From the NCBI GenBank assembly GCA_016765535.1, contig JAESPQ010000054.1:1-64000 (forward strand): a DNA stretch of 64,000 nt. The letters are read 5' to 3'. Shown in pieces: positions 21,816 to 30,928 of the stretch. A program made the position numbers and the translations under genes. A model generated the notes under the pieces. That model saw only the letters and a list, made by a program, of their open reading frames with translations, was not told where the DNA came from and made no database searches. Position 1 is the first letter of the stretch. Each line of letters starts with the position of its first letter. This stretch comes from Alteromonadaceae bacterium. Its GTDB lineage: Bacteria; Pseudomonadota; Gammaproteobacteria; Enterobacterales; Alteromonadaceae.

Positions 21816-23267
21816 ATGACTTCTCATCTTGAGAAAAAATATCAAGCTAGCTGGCAAGAACGTCAAACATTTGCTGAAAATATGCAACCGCTTATTGGTC
21901 AACTGTTTAGAAATAAAGGTATCGAAATTGCTATTTATGGTCGTCCATTAGTAAATGCTGATGCTATTGATATTATTAAAGCGCACAAATCAGTGGCTTT
22001 GCATGAAGAAAGTAAATTGCGTTTACGTGAAAGTTTTCCTTTTGTTGAAGCCTTAAGCAAAATGCCATTATCACCTGCACGTATTGATGTGGGTAAACTT
22101 GCTTATCGTTATTTGTTTTTAGGTGGCGCTAATGGTTTATCTATTGAGCAATATTTAGAAAAAGAATTAACTGATATTAGTAAAAATGCTCATCCACAAG
22201 AAGCGCAAGATGTGGTTTTATATGGTTTTGGTCGTATTGGTCGTTTATTAGCTCGTTTATTAATTGAACGTGCAGGCCCTAGCTGTAAATTAAACTTACG
22301 CGCTATTGTATTGCGTCCTAGTAAAGGTGAAGATGATTTAGAAAAACGCGCTAGTTTATTACGTCGTGATTCTGTTCATGGTGCGTTTAACGGTAGTATT
22401 ACTGTAGATAAAGAACATAACGTGATTAAAGCCAATGGCGCTTTTATTCAAGTTATTTATGCTAATTCGCCCAGTGAAATTGATTATACCGCTTATGGTA
22501 TTGAAAATGCGTTAGTCGTTGATAATACTGGTATTTGGACTGACGAAGAGAGTTTAAGTCAACATTTAAAATCTAAAGGTGTTGATAAAGTATTATTAAC
22601 CGCACCAGCTAAAGGTGACATTAAAAATATCGTTTACGGTGTTAATCAAGACATGATTTTAGCGACGGATAAAATCATTTCGGCGGCAAGTTGTACTACT
22701 AATGCCATTACACCAGTGCTTAAAGCATTAAATGATAAATTTGGTATTCGCAATGGTCATGTAGAAACTATTCACTCTTATACTAATGATCAAAACTTAA
22801 TTGATAATTACCATAAATCTCCGCGTCGAGGTCGTAGTGCGCCATTAAATATGGTTATTAGTACCACAGGGGCGGCAAAAGCGGTTGCTAAAGCCTTGCC
22901 TGAATTAAAAGGGTTATTAACGGGCAATGCCATTCGTGTACCAACGCCTAATGTTTCTATGGCGATCATGAACTTAAACTTAAAAGAATCAACGTCAAAA
23001 GAAGAGTTAAATAACTATTTACGCCAAGTATCGTTAGACTCTGATTTACAAAACCAAGTTGATTATACCGCGTCTACAGAAATTGTTTCTACTGACTTAG
23101 TTGGTTCTCGTTATGCTGGTGTAGTTGACTCGCAAGCAACGATTGTTGAGGGCGACCGAGCGGTTTTATACGTATGGTACGATAACGAATTTGGTTATAG
23201 CTGTCAGGTAGTGCGCGTTATGTTAGAAATGGCGGGTATTAACGTACCTACATTACCATTACACTAA
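21816..23267 (+). CDS. Long-form glyceraldehyde-3-phosphate dehydrogenase with N-terminal extension
   Basis: 483 aa; about 130-aa extension before VLYGFGRIGRLLARLL; SAASCTTNAITPVLKAL; WYDNEFGYSCQVVRV. Confidence 0.92.
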   Translation: MTSHLEKKYQASWQERQTFAENMQPLIGQLFRNKGIEIAIYGRPLVNADAIDIIKAHKSVALHEESKLRLRESFPFVEALSKMPLSPARIDVGKLAYRYLFLGGANGLSIEQYLEKELTDISKNAHPQEAQDVVLYGFGRIGRLLARLLIERAGPSCKLNLRAIVLRPSKGEDDLEKRASLLRRDSVHGAFNGSITVDKEHNVIKANGAFIQVIYANSPSEIDYTAYGIENALVVDNTGIWTDEESLSQHLKSKGVDKVLLTAPAKGDIKNIVYGVNQDMILATDKIISAASCTTNAITPVLKALNDKFGIRNGHVETIHSYTNDQNLIDNYHKSPRRGRSAPLNMVISTTGAAKAVAKALPELKGLLTGNAIRVPTPNVSMAIMNLNLKESTSKEELNNYLRQVSLDSDLQNQVDYTASTEIVSTDLVGSRYAGVVDSQATIVEGDRAVLYVWYDNEFGYSCQVVRVMLEMAGINVPTLPLH

Positions 23268-23301
23268 TATTTTTCTAATAGCGCATATAAATTTATATTT
23301 T

Positions 23302-23332
23302 GAAAACACGCTACTTTTAGTGTGTTTTTTTT
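23302..23332 (+). terminator. Terminator after long-form GAPDH
   Basis: GAAAACACgCTA-cttt-TAGtGTGTTTTTTTT. Confidence 0.75.
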
Positions 23333-23434
23333 CGCTTAAACTTAGCATAAATTATAGCGTAAAAATTTATCAGTTAAGTAGGGCTGCGTGGTATACTTTG
23401 TGCCTTGTAGAATTTTACTCTTTAACTTACCGCT

Positions 23435-26400
23435 ATGTTACCTCGTTTAGATCATCAAGAATTAGTTACACCGTTATATCAAAAATTTGCCCAACAATTA
23501 AAACAGCAAATACAACCGCAACGCTTTACTGGCGATATAAATATGCAGTACAGCGCGCGTTTAGCGGTGGCTACCGATAACAGTATTTATCAGCAATTAC
23601 CGCAATTAGTATTGCATCCGCGTAGTAAACAAGACATTCAACTTATTACCAAACTCAGTAATGAAGCACAATTTAATGACATTAAATTTAGTGCTCGTGG
23701 TGGCGGTACAGGGACTAATGGACAAAGTTTAACACCCGGTATAGTGGTTGATTTATCTAAATATATGAACCGTATTTTAGAGATCAACGTCGAAGAAAAC
23801 TGGGTTAGAGTTGAAGCTGGGGTGATAAAAGATCAGTTAAATGATTATTTACGTCCTTACGGTTTCTTTTTTTCGCCTGATTTATCTACCAGTAATCGCG
23901 CTACGTTAGGTGGCATGATCAACACCGATGCTTCGGGTCAAGGTTCTTTAGTTTATGGAAAAACCTCAGATCATGTTTTAGCGCTTGAGTCTGTATTAGC
24001 CAATGGTGATTTACTTGCTACGGCAAAAATGACCATAGATGAAGCCAAACAATTGGCTGAGCAAAACACTAGCTATGGCAAAATAGTTAAACAAGTTTTA
24101 AACAGTTGCGCAGATAACCGTGAGTTGATTTTAGCTAAATTTCCCCGTTTAAATCGCTTTTTAACGGGGTACGATCTTGAACATGTGTTTAATGATGACT
24201 TAACTGAGTTTAATTTATCGCGTTTAATTACGGGCTCAGAAGGATCGCTCGCCATTGTGTGTGAAGCCAAGCTTAATTTAACGCCAATCGCCAAAGCAAA
24301 AACCTTGATCAACATTAAATATGATAGTTTTGATTCAGCGTTACGCCATTCTCCCGCATTAGTACAAGCTAAAGCAACCTCAGTAGAAACTATTGATTCT
24401 AAAGTATTAAACCTAGCCCGTGAAGATATTATTTGGCATTCTGTGAGTGACTTAATTACCGATGTTGCTAATAAAACCATGGATGGTATTAACATGGTTG
24501 AATATAACGGTGACAGTGTTACCGTTTTGGCAGAGCAGGTGAGTCAATTAACGGCTCAATTAGATGAAGAAATAGCTACTGAAAAAAATGGCGTTATTGG
24601 TTATCAAGTAACCTCAGACTTAGCCAGTATTGGTCTACTCTATGCTATGCGTAAAAAAGCAGTCGGCTTATTAGGTAATGTTGAAGGTAATAAAAAACCA
24701 TTAGCTTTTGCCGAAGACACTGCGGTGCCACCTGAGCATTTAGCCGACTACATTGGTGAGTTTCGCCGTTTACTCGACAGTTATCATTTAGATTACGGTA
24801 TGTTTGGTCATGTTGATGCGGGGGTTTTACATGTTCGGCCTGCACTTGATATGTGTGATCCCAATCAAGAGAAAATATTACGACAAGTTTCTGACAAAGT
24901 AGTGGCATTAACCGCTAAATATGGCGGTTTAATGTGGGGTGAACATGGTAAAGGTTATCGTAGTGAATATAGTCCTGAATTTTTTGGTGAGACATTATTT
25001 ACTGAATTAAGAAAAATAAAAACTGTCTTTGATCCTTTAAATAAAATGAACCCAGGTAAAATTTGTACACCACTGGTTTTAGATGAAGATGGACAAGACG
25101 TCCAAACAGAAAATTTAGTCTCGGTTGATGATACCAAACGCGGTTTTTATGATCGGCAAATTCCCGTAAAAGTTAAAGACTCTTTTACTGCAGCACTTGA
25201 CTGTAATGGTAATGGCTTGTGCTTTAATTATGATGTTGATAGCCCGATGTGTCCATCAAGTAAGGTTACGCGTGACCGAAGGCAGTCTCCTAAAGGTAGA
25301 GCTAGCTTGATGCGTGAGTGGTTGCGCTTATTAGAACAACGCGGTGTTGATGTACTCACTTTAGAAGAAAAAGTGAGCCATTGGTCGATAAAACGCTTAC
25401 TTGATAAAGTAAAAAACAGTTTAAGTGAACACAATAAAGATGATTTTTCTCATGAAGTGATGGATGCGATGGCGGGTTGTTTAGCCTGTAAAGCTTGTGC
25501 CAGTCAATGTCCTATAAAAGTAGACGTACCTGATTTTAGAGCGCGTTTTCTTAATTTATATTATTCTCGTTATAATCGCCCGTTAAAAGATCACTTAGTG
25601 GCTCATGTAGAAACACTAGCACCCATGATGGCGCTCACCCCAAGCTTAACTAATGCGGTATTGAAAACAGGACTTTATAAAAGTTTTGCTAAAAAAGTAC
25701 TGGGTTATGTCGATACACCGTTATTATCAATACCCACGTTAAAGCAGCAGGTTAATCAGCAAATTAAACAGAAAAATTATCCTGAATTTGATTTAATACA
25801 ACTGCAAAATTTGAGTGATGAAGAACGTCAACAGCAGGTGTTAATTATACAAGATCCCTTTACTACTTATTATGATGCGAACTCAGTCAGTAGCTTAATG
25901 GGCTTAGTTAAAGTGTTAGGTTTTACGCCAATATTAGTGCCGTTTAAACCTAATGGTAAAGCGCAACATGTAAAAGGCTTTTTAACTAAATTTGCTAAAA
26001 CGGCGCAATCGGCTGCTGATTTTTTAAATCAATTACATGCCTTAAATATTCCTATGGTTGGTACCGATGCTTCATTAGTATTGTGTTATCGTGATGAATA
26101 TAAACAAGTATTAGCAGAAAAACGTGGTGATTTTAGCGTGCTATTGGCACATGAATGGTTAGTTAGTGTATTACCGCTGATCAGCATTAAAGCACAGCAA
26201 AAACAAACCATTGATTATCAATTATTTGCCCATTGTACTGAAAAAACCGCCTTGCCTAAAAGTGAAGATCAATGGGTAGAAATCTTTGCTCATTTGGGTT
26301 TATCGTTAACTAAAGTTGCCGTAGGGTGTTGCGGCATGGCAGGAACGTATGGTCATGAAGCGGTAAATTATGATAATTCTAAGCAATTATTTGAAATGAG

Positions 26401-26536
26401 CTGGCAAGCTAAACTAGATAAATTAGCGGCTGAACAAGTGCTGGCAACGGGATTTTCTTGTCGTAGTCAAAGTAAACGCTTTGCGGGCTTACAAGCGCGC
26501 CATCCTGTGGAAGCCTTGCTTGCGGCGTTAAGCTAG
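23435..26536 (+). CDS. ydiJ: FAD-binding and 4Fe-4S oxidoreductase, YdiJ-like D-2-hydroxyacid/2-hydroxyglutarate dehydrogenase family
   Basis: 1033 aa; FAD_binding_4 (ARGGGTGTNGQSLTPGIVVDLS), CLACKACASQCPIKVDVPDFR, C-terminal CCGMAGTYG. Confidence 0.9.
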   Translation: MLPRLDHQELVTPLYQKFAQQLKQQIQPQRFTGDINMQYSARLAVATDNSIYQQLPQLVLHPRSKQDIQLITKLSNEAQFNDIKFSARGGGTGTNGQSLTPGIVVDLSKYMNRILEINVEENWVRVEAGVIKDQLNDYLRPYGFFFSPDLSTSNRATLGGMINTDASGQGSLVYGKTSDHVLALESVLANGDLLATAKMTIDEAKQLAEQNTSYGKIVKQVLNSCADNRELILAKFPRLNRFLTGYDLEHVFNDDLTEFNLSRLITGSEGSLAIVCEAKLNLTPIAKAKTLINIKYDSFDSALRHSPALVQAKATSVETIDSKVLNLAREDIIWHSVSDLITDVANKTMDGINMVEYNGDSVTVLAEQVSQLTAQLDEEIATEKNGVIGYQVTSDLASIGLLYAMRKKAVGLLGNVEGNKKPLAFAEDTAVPPEHLADYIGEFRRLLDSYHLDYGMFGHVDAGVLHVRPALDMCDPNQEKILRQVSDKVVALTAKYGGLMWGEHGKGYRSEYSPEFFGETLFTELRKIKTVFDPLNKMNPGKICTPLVLDEDGQDVQTENLVSVDDTKRGFYDRQIPVKVKDSFTAALDCNGNGLCFNYDVDSPMCPSSKVTRDRRQSPKGRASLMREWLRLLEQRGVDVLTLEEKVSHWSIKRLLDKVKNSLSEHNKDDFSHEVMDAMAGCLACKACASQCPIKVDVPDFRARFLNLYYSRYNRPLKDHLVAHVETLAPMMALTPSLTNAVLKTGLYKSFAKKVLGYVDTPLLSIPTLKQQVNQQIKQKNYPEFDLIQLQNLSDEERQQQVLIIQDPFTTYYDANSVSSLMGLVKVLGFTPILVPFKPNGKAQHVKGFLTKFAKTAQSAADFLNQLHALNIPMVGTDASLVLCYRDEYKQVLAEKRGDFSVLLAHEWLVSVLPLISIKAQQKQTIDYQLFAHCTEKTALPKSEDQWVEIFAHLGLSLTKVAVGCCGMAGTYGHEAVNYDNSKQLFEMSWQAKLDKLAAEQVLATGFSCRSQSKRFAGLQARHPVEALLAALS

Positions 26537-26565
26537 CGGGAATAAATAAGCCAATTGATTAAGAC

Positions 26566-26598
26566 AAAAACGGTGAGTTTTACTCGCTCACCGTTTTT
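26566..26598 (+). terminator. Terminator after ydiJ-like gene
   Basis: AAAAACGGTGAG...CTCACCGTTTTT. Confidence 0.85.
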
Positions 26599-26666
26599 AT
26601 TGTTACTTATTTTATCATGCCTATGCAGATAACTCAGGAGTCCTTATTTAAGTCGGTAATTCTTCT

Positions 26667-26815
26667 GTAGGTCGACATTTATGTCGTCAAAGGCAGAATA
26701 AATGACATGAATTGATGGGCTACGTTACATGGATGTAACTTATTCGACAATGCAGGAGATGTCCTGAAGCCCAACAAGTTTACCTGAACCAAGTACATAG
26801 GCATGTATTTTATAG
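26667..26815. repeat. Cluster of short imperfect palindromes (REP-like)
   Basis: TGTAGGT+CGACATTTATGTCG (26673-26686), TTACATGGATGTAA (26725-26738), CAGGAGATGTCCTG (26753-26766), TACATAGGCATGTA (26794-26807), with TGGGCT/AGCCCA outer pairing. Confidence 0.75.
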
Positions 26816-26838
26816 TTACTTATTAAGTTTTTTAGACG

Positions 26839-27873
26839 CTATTTTCCACCATTAGCGATAATGGCACGTGCCATTTTATCGGCCACTGATCCTGTTGGTT
26901 TATTTTCTTTATCAGCGGTGGTGAAAATAGTCATTAACGTATCATAAATTTCTTCAACTTTTTTGGTTGCCTTATCGACACTGTAGTTTTCTTCAAAGGC
27001 AATATTAATAATGCCACCAGCGTTAATAACATAGTCAGGACAATATAAAATACCTTTTTCAAGTACTGCTTGTCCATGATGTGGTGCGGCTAACTGATTA
27101 TTAGCACAACCCGCAATAATTTTAGCTTTTAAACGCGTTAAAGTATTATCATTAATAGTGGCACCTAATGCACAAGGGGCATAAATATCAACGTCTTGGT
27201 CATATATTTCATCTAAACCAACCACCGTTGCGCCAAGCTCTTTTTCTGCTCTAGTTAAGCTATCTTGATTAATGTCGGTAACAATCAATTGCGCGCCTGC
27301 TTTATGTAGCAATTCACATAAACCATAGCCAACACTACCTAACCCTTGCACCGATACTTTTAGATTAGTTAAATCATCACGATCAAACTTATATTTTACT
27401 GCGGCTTTTATACCTAAAAAGGTGCCTAATGCGGTAAATGGTGAGGGATCGCCACTTTTACCTTCGGTGCCAGTTACAAAAGGCGTTACCGTATTCACAA
27501 TAGCGATATCACCCGTATTAATATTAACGTCTTCAGCGCTAATATAACGGCCATTAACATTGTTAAGTGCTTGGCCAAAGGCTTTAAATAGTGCCTCAGA
27601 TTTAATGGTTTTAGCATCGCCAATGATCACCGACTTACCACCGCCCATCGATAAACCAGCCATCGCATTTTTATAGGTCATACCTTTAGATAAACGTAAA
27701 GCGTCTATTACTGCTTCTTCGTCTGAAGCATAATCCCATAGACGACAACCACCGACGGCAGGACCTAATTTGGTGCTATGTATTGCAATAATTGCTTTTA
27801 AACCTGAGGCTTTATCACTACAAAATACCACTTGTTCATGATCGTCAAAATCTACTAAATCAAACAATGCCAC
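26839..27873 (-). CDS. Glu/Leu/Phe/Val dehydrogenase (leucine dehydrogenase type)
   Basis: 344 aa; GPAVGGCRLWDYASDEEAVIDALRLSKGMTYKNAMAGLSMGGGKSVI. Confidence 0.92.
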   Translation of the reverse strand: MALFDLVDFDDHEQVVFCSDKASGLKAIIAIHSTKLGPAVGGCRLWDYASDEEAVIDALRLSKGMTYKNAMAGLSMGGGKSVIIGDAKTIKSEALFKAFGQALNNVNGRYISAEDVNINTGDIAIVNTVTPFVTGTEGKSGDPSPFTALGTFLGIKAAVKYKFDRDDLTNLKVSVQGLGSVGYGLCELLHKAGAQLIVTDINQDSLTRAEKELGATVVGLDEIYDQDVDIYAPCALGATINDNTLTRLKAKIIAGCANNQLAAPHHGQAVLEKGILYCPDYVINAGGIINIAFEENYSVDKATKKVEEIYDTLMTIFTTADKENKPTGSVADKMARAIIANGGK

Positions 27874-28145
27874 TTTAATATCTCCACAAATTGAAGGTAA
27901 ATTTAACGCTTTCGTTATTAAATACGAATTAGCTTAAATTCAGTTGTTGTAAAATTGCCCGCACCATAGCATTAAGCGTATAGTCGAGCTAGTTATTGAT
28001 AAAAATTAACTTGGATAATATTGTGTTTTTTTGTGAACTAAAAAGTACATTGTAAGTATCTAAAAATACTCTTACCATAAAATGATTAACAGTTTTAAAT
28101 TAAAACGTTAGTTAATAATAATTGTTGTTAATATAAAGTCATAAA

Positions 28146-28265
28146 AATATTACTCGTCATGGTGCTGCAGATGAGTCGCAAAAAAATTTTGCGCAATTAT
28201 TAATTAGTCGCGCAGAAGGCTTGTATGAGTTATCTAACGATAATCGATTATGGGCAAATAGCTAA
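28146..28265 (+). pseudogene. Possible C-terminal remnant of a GGDEF-type or other protein
   Basis: Frame NITRHGAADESQKNFAQLLISRAEGLYELSNDNRLWANS* loosely resembles the GGDEF tail LLxRADxALYxAK; no start codon and an in-frame stop just upstream. Confidence 0.3.
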
Positions 28266-28388
28266 ATCTTATTTGAATGATATAAATCTGACTACATGGT
28301 CAAATTTATTTCATAAATATTTAAGAGCGGTTATAATAGTTTGATACCTTAAAAACTATGTGACCGTTTATATTATTAGGAACGTCCA

Positions 28389-28946
28389 ATGACTAAACAT
28401 TTTATTACCGCTCAAGAATTACTTGAAGACTCTTTTCGTGTTGCTGCCAAAGTTTATGAAGATGGTTTTCGACCAGATTTTATTATTGGTATTTGGCGAG
28501 GTGGTGCTCCTATTGGTATTGCTGTGCAAGAGTATTTTGATTTTAAAGAAGTAAAAACAGATCATATTGCGGTAAGAACATCGTCTTATTACGGTATTAA
28601 CCAGCAAAGTAAAGAAATTACCGTACATGGTTTACATTATATTATTGAGAATGCTAACGCAGATGATAAATTATTAATTGTTGACGATGTTTTTGATTCT
28701 GGTCGCAGCATTGAAGCGTTAATTGCACAAATAAAAAAACAAACACGTTTAAATATGCCAACTGATGTGCGTATTGCTTGTCCTTGGTATAAACCGACAA
28801 ACTCCAAAGTAGATTTTGCACCTGACTATTATGTGCATGAGTCTGACGAGTGGTTGGTTTTTCCACATGAACTTTCAGGCTTAACAAGTGATGAAATTAA
28901 AGCCGGTAAAAAAGATTTAACTAATATATTAGACTTATTAGTTTAA
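28389..28946 (+). CDS. Phosphoribosyltransferase-family protein (hypoxanthine/xanthine PRTase-like)
   Basis: 185 aa; LLIVDDVFDSGRSIEALIAQI PRPP-binding motif. Confidence 0.88.
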   Translation: MTKHFITAQELLEDSFRVAAKVYEDGFRPDFIIGIWRGGAPIGIAVQEYFDFKEVKTDHIAVRTSSYYGINQQSKEITVHGLHYIIENANADDKLLIVDDVFDSGRSIEALIAQIKKQTRLNMPTDVRIACPWYKPTNSKVDFAPDYYVHESDEWLVFPHELSGLTSDEIKAGKKDLTNILDLLV

Positions 28947-28985
28947 ACGCTAACCTAATTAATTTAAATAGAGGCTATTTAACCA

Positions 28986-30236
28986 ATGATGACATTACGA
29001 TTGGCGAAGAGCCTTTTTTTTATAAACATATTTTTTAGTACTTTTACTTTTAGCGTATTTGCACAAACTAGTCATAGTGAATTAACTCAACAACCAATAA
29101 AAACTCCTGTTATTTTAATTTCACTTGATGGTTTTGCGCAAAACTATTTAACGCAATATCCAACGCCTAATTTACACCAATTAATGCAAAAAAGCTTAGT
29201 GGCAAAAGCGTTATTGCCCATTTATCCGAGTAAAACCTTTCCTAATCATTTATCTATTGTTACCGGTGTTTACCCTAATAAACACGGCATTATTCATAAC
29301 AAGTTTTATGATCGAACATTAAATGAATTTTATCATTTAGGTGCTGGAAAAGATCAGCCTAAATGGTTAAAAGCTAAACCTATTTGGACACGAGCAGAGC
29401 AACATAATATTAAGTCGGCTATTTATTTTTGGCCAGAATCAGAAGCAAAAATTGAGGGCGTTTTACCTAGTTTGTTCATGCCTTATAATAAAAAAACACC
29501 TAATTTAACCCGAGTTAATAAAATAATAAACTGGTTAAGCTTACCTCTTAAGCAAAGACCGCAGTTTGTGGCTGGCTATTTCTCACTTGTTGATAGCGCA
29601 GGTCATCATTTTGGTCGTGGCTCTGCCGAACTAGCAAGCGCGATTAAAAAAACAGACCATTTAATGGGCGTTTTAGTCGCTAAATTAAAACAACAGCTAG
29701 GAAATAATTTTGATCTGATCATAGTGTCAGATCATGGCATGGTACAAATACCTACTAATGCCGTCATTAATTGGCAAGATCAATTAACTAAAAATACCGA
29801 GGCAATTATTGTCAACGGAGAAACGCAATTATTAATTTATGCTAAAAGCACCAAGAGTATTGAGATATTAAAACAACACTTTATTGCTAAAGCTAAGGGA
29901 CAATATAACGTTTTTAGCCAAGCAAATTTTCCTAAACATTGGCATTGGCAAACCATGACGGCACGCACCCCAGATTTAATTATTGATGCTAATGTTCCGT
30001 ATGTATTTAAACCCCAAAAAGGCGATATAAATAAAGCAACGCATGGTTATGACGTAACGAAAAGTAGCGATCTTAATGCTATTTTTATTGCGTATGGTAA
30101 ACATTTTAAAGCAGGGCAACACATTAACGCTTTTGAAAACATTAATATTGCTCCGCTAATATTGCATTTACTGAATATTAATGATGCAAAACACCTTGAC
30201 GGCTCATTCTCACTATTTTTACCCTATTTACAATAA
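28986..30236 (+). CDS. Secreted ectonucleotide pyrophosphatase/phosphodiesterase-like alkaline phosphatase superfamily protein
   Basis: 416 aa; signal peptide; ISLDGFAQNYL, SKTFPNHLSIVTGVYPNKHGI, SDHGM, HGYD. Confidence 0.88.
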   Translation: MMTLRLAKSLFFINIFFSTFTFSVFAQTSHSELTQQPIKTPVILISLDGFAQNYLTQYPTPNLHQLMQKSLVAKALLPIYPSKTFPNHLSIVTGVYPNKHGIIHNKFYDRTLNEFYHLGAGKDQPKWLKAKPIWTRAEQHNIKSAIYFWPESEAKIEGVLPSLFMPYNKKTPNLTRVNKIINWLSLPLKQRPQFVAGYFSLVDSAGHHFGRGSAELASAIKKTDHLMGVLVAKLKQQLGNNFDLIIVSDHGMVQIPTNAVINWQDQLTKNTEAIIVNGETQLLIYAKSTKSIEILKQHFIAKAKGQYNVFSQANFPKHWHWQTMTARTPDLIIDANVPYVFKPQKGDINKATHGYDVTKSSDLNAIFIAYGKHFKAGQHINAFENINIAPLILHLLNINDAKHLDGSFSLFLPYLQ

Positions 30237-30346
30237 ATTACCCTGCGATTGCGACATTTTATAGGTTTTAAACTTGTAGGGTACGAAATGCTTACATTAT
30301 AAATTCAGTTATTTTTAGTTTTATTGATATAACTGTTATTATTTAC

Positions 30347-30362
30347 TTGACCATGCGGTCAA
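30347..30362. promoter_or_regulatory. 16-bp operator-like palindrome upstream of cdd
   Basis: TTGACC-ATGC-GGTCAA. Confidence 0.6.
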
Positions 30363-30413
30363 CTTTAGTGTAAAAATAACATATCTACTAAATAAGTTAT
30401 TTTGAGTGAGCTG

Positions 30414-30887
30414 ATGTCAGCAGAAAATAATATAGAAACTAGCGACAAGAAAGCAAGTGATTCGATAGATTGGCAAAATTTACACAAAAAAGCGCAACAG
30501 GTAAGCGAATGTGCTTATGCACCCTATAGTAATTTTAAAGTAGGGGCTGCTTTATTGTCTGAACAAGGACAAGTATTTACGGGCTGTAATGTTGAAAATG
30601 CTTCTTATGGCTTAACAGTTTGTGCTGAACGAAATTGTATTGCCACAGCCGTTGCACAGGGTACAACACAAGTTTCAGCCTTAGTAGTTTATACCGCGCA
30701 GCAACAGTTAACTTCACCTTGTGGCGCATGTCGACAAGTGATCGCTGAATTTATGGCTCCAGAGGCTATTGTTAGCTTGGTTAATCATTTGGGCGACAGC
30801 CAACAATGGCGTGTAGCTGATTTATTGCCCGCTGCCTTTACTCCACAAAATTTAAAAAATTCTGCTGATAATTCGTCAGTTACCTAA
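30414..30887 (+). CDS. cdd: Cytidine deaminase
   Basis: APYSNFKVGAALL, GCNVENASYGLTVCAERNCIATAVAQG, SPCGACRQVIAEF. ATG at 30414 or TTG at 30402. Confidence 0.94.
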   Translation: MSAENNIETSDKKASDSIDWQNLHKKAQQVSECAYAPYSNFKVGAALLSEQGQVFTGCNVENASYGLTVCAERNCIATAVAQGTTQVSALVVYTAQQQLTSPCGACRQVIAEFMAPEAIVSLVNHLGDSQQWRVADLLPAAFTPQNLKNSADNSSVT

Positions 30888-30928
30888 CTTAATTTTAATT
30901 CTTAATTCCTAACAAGGAAGATTTATTT

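Noticed and set aside
24073-24495. 140-aa minus-strand ORF
   Set aside because: Antisense to the ydiJ-like gene; shadow ORF.
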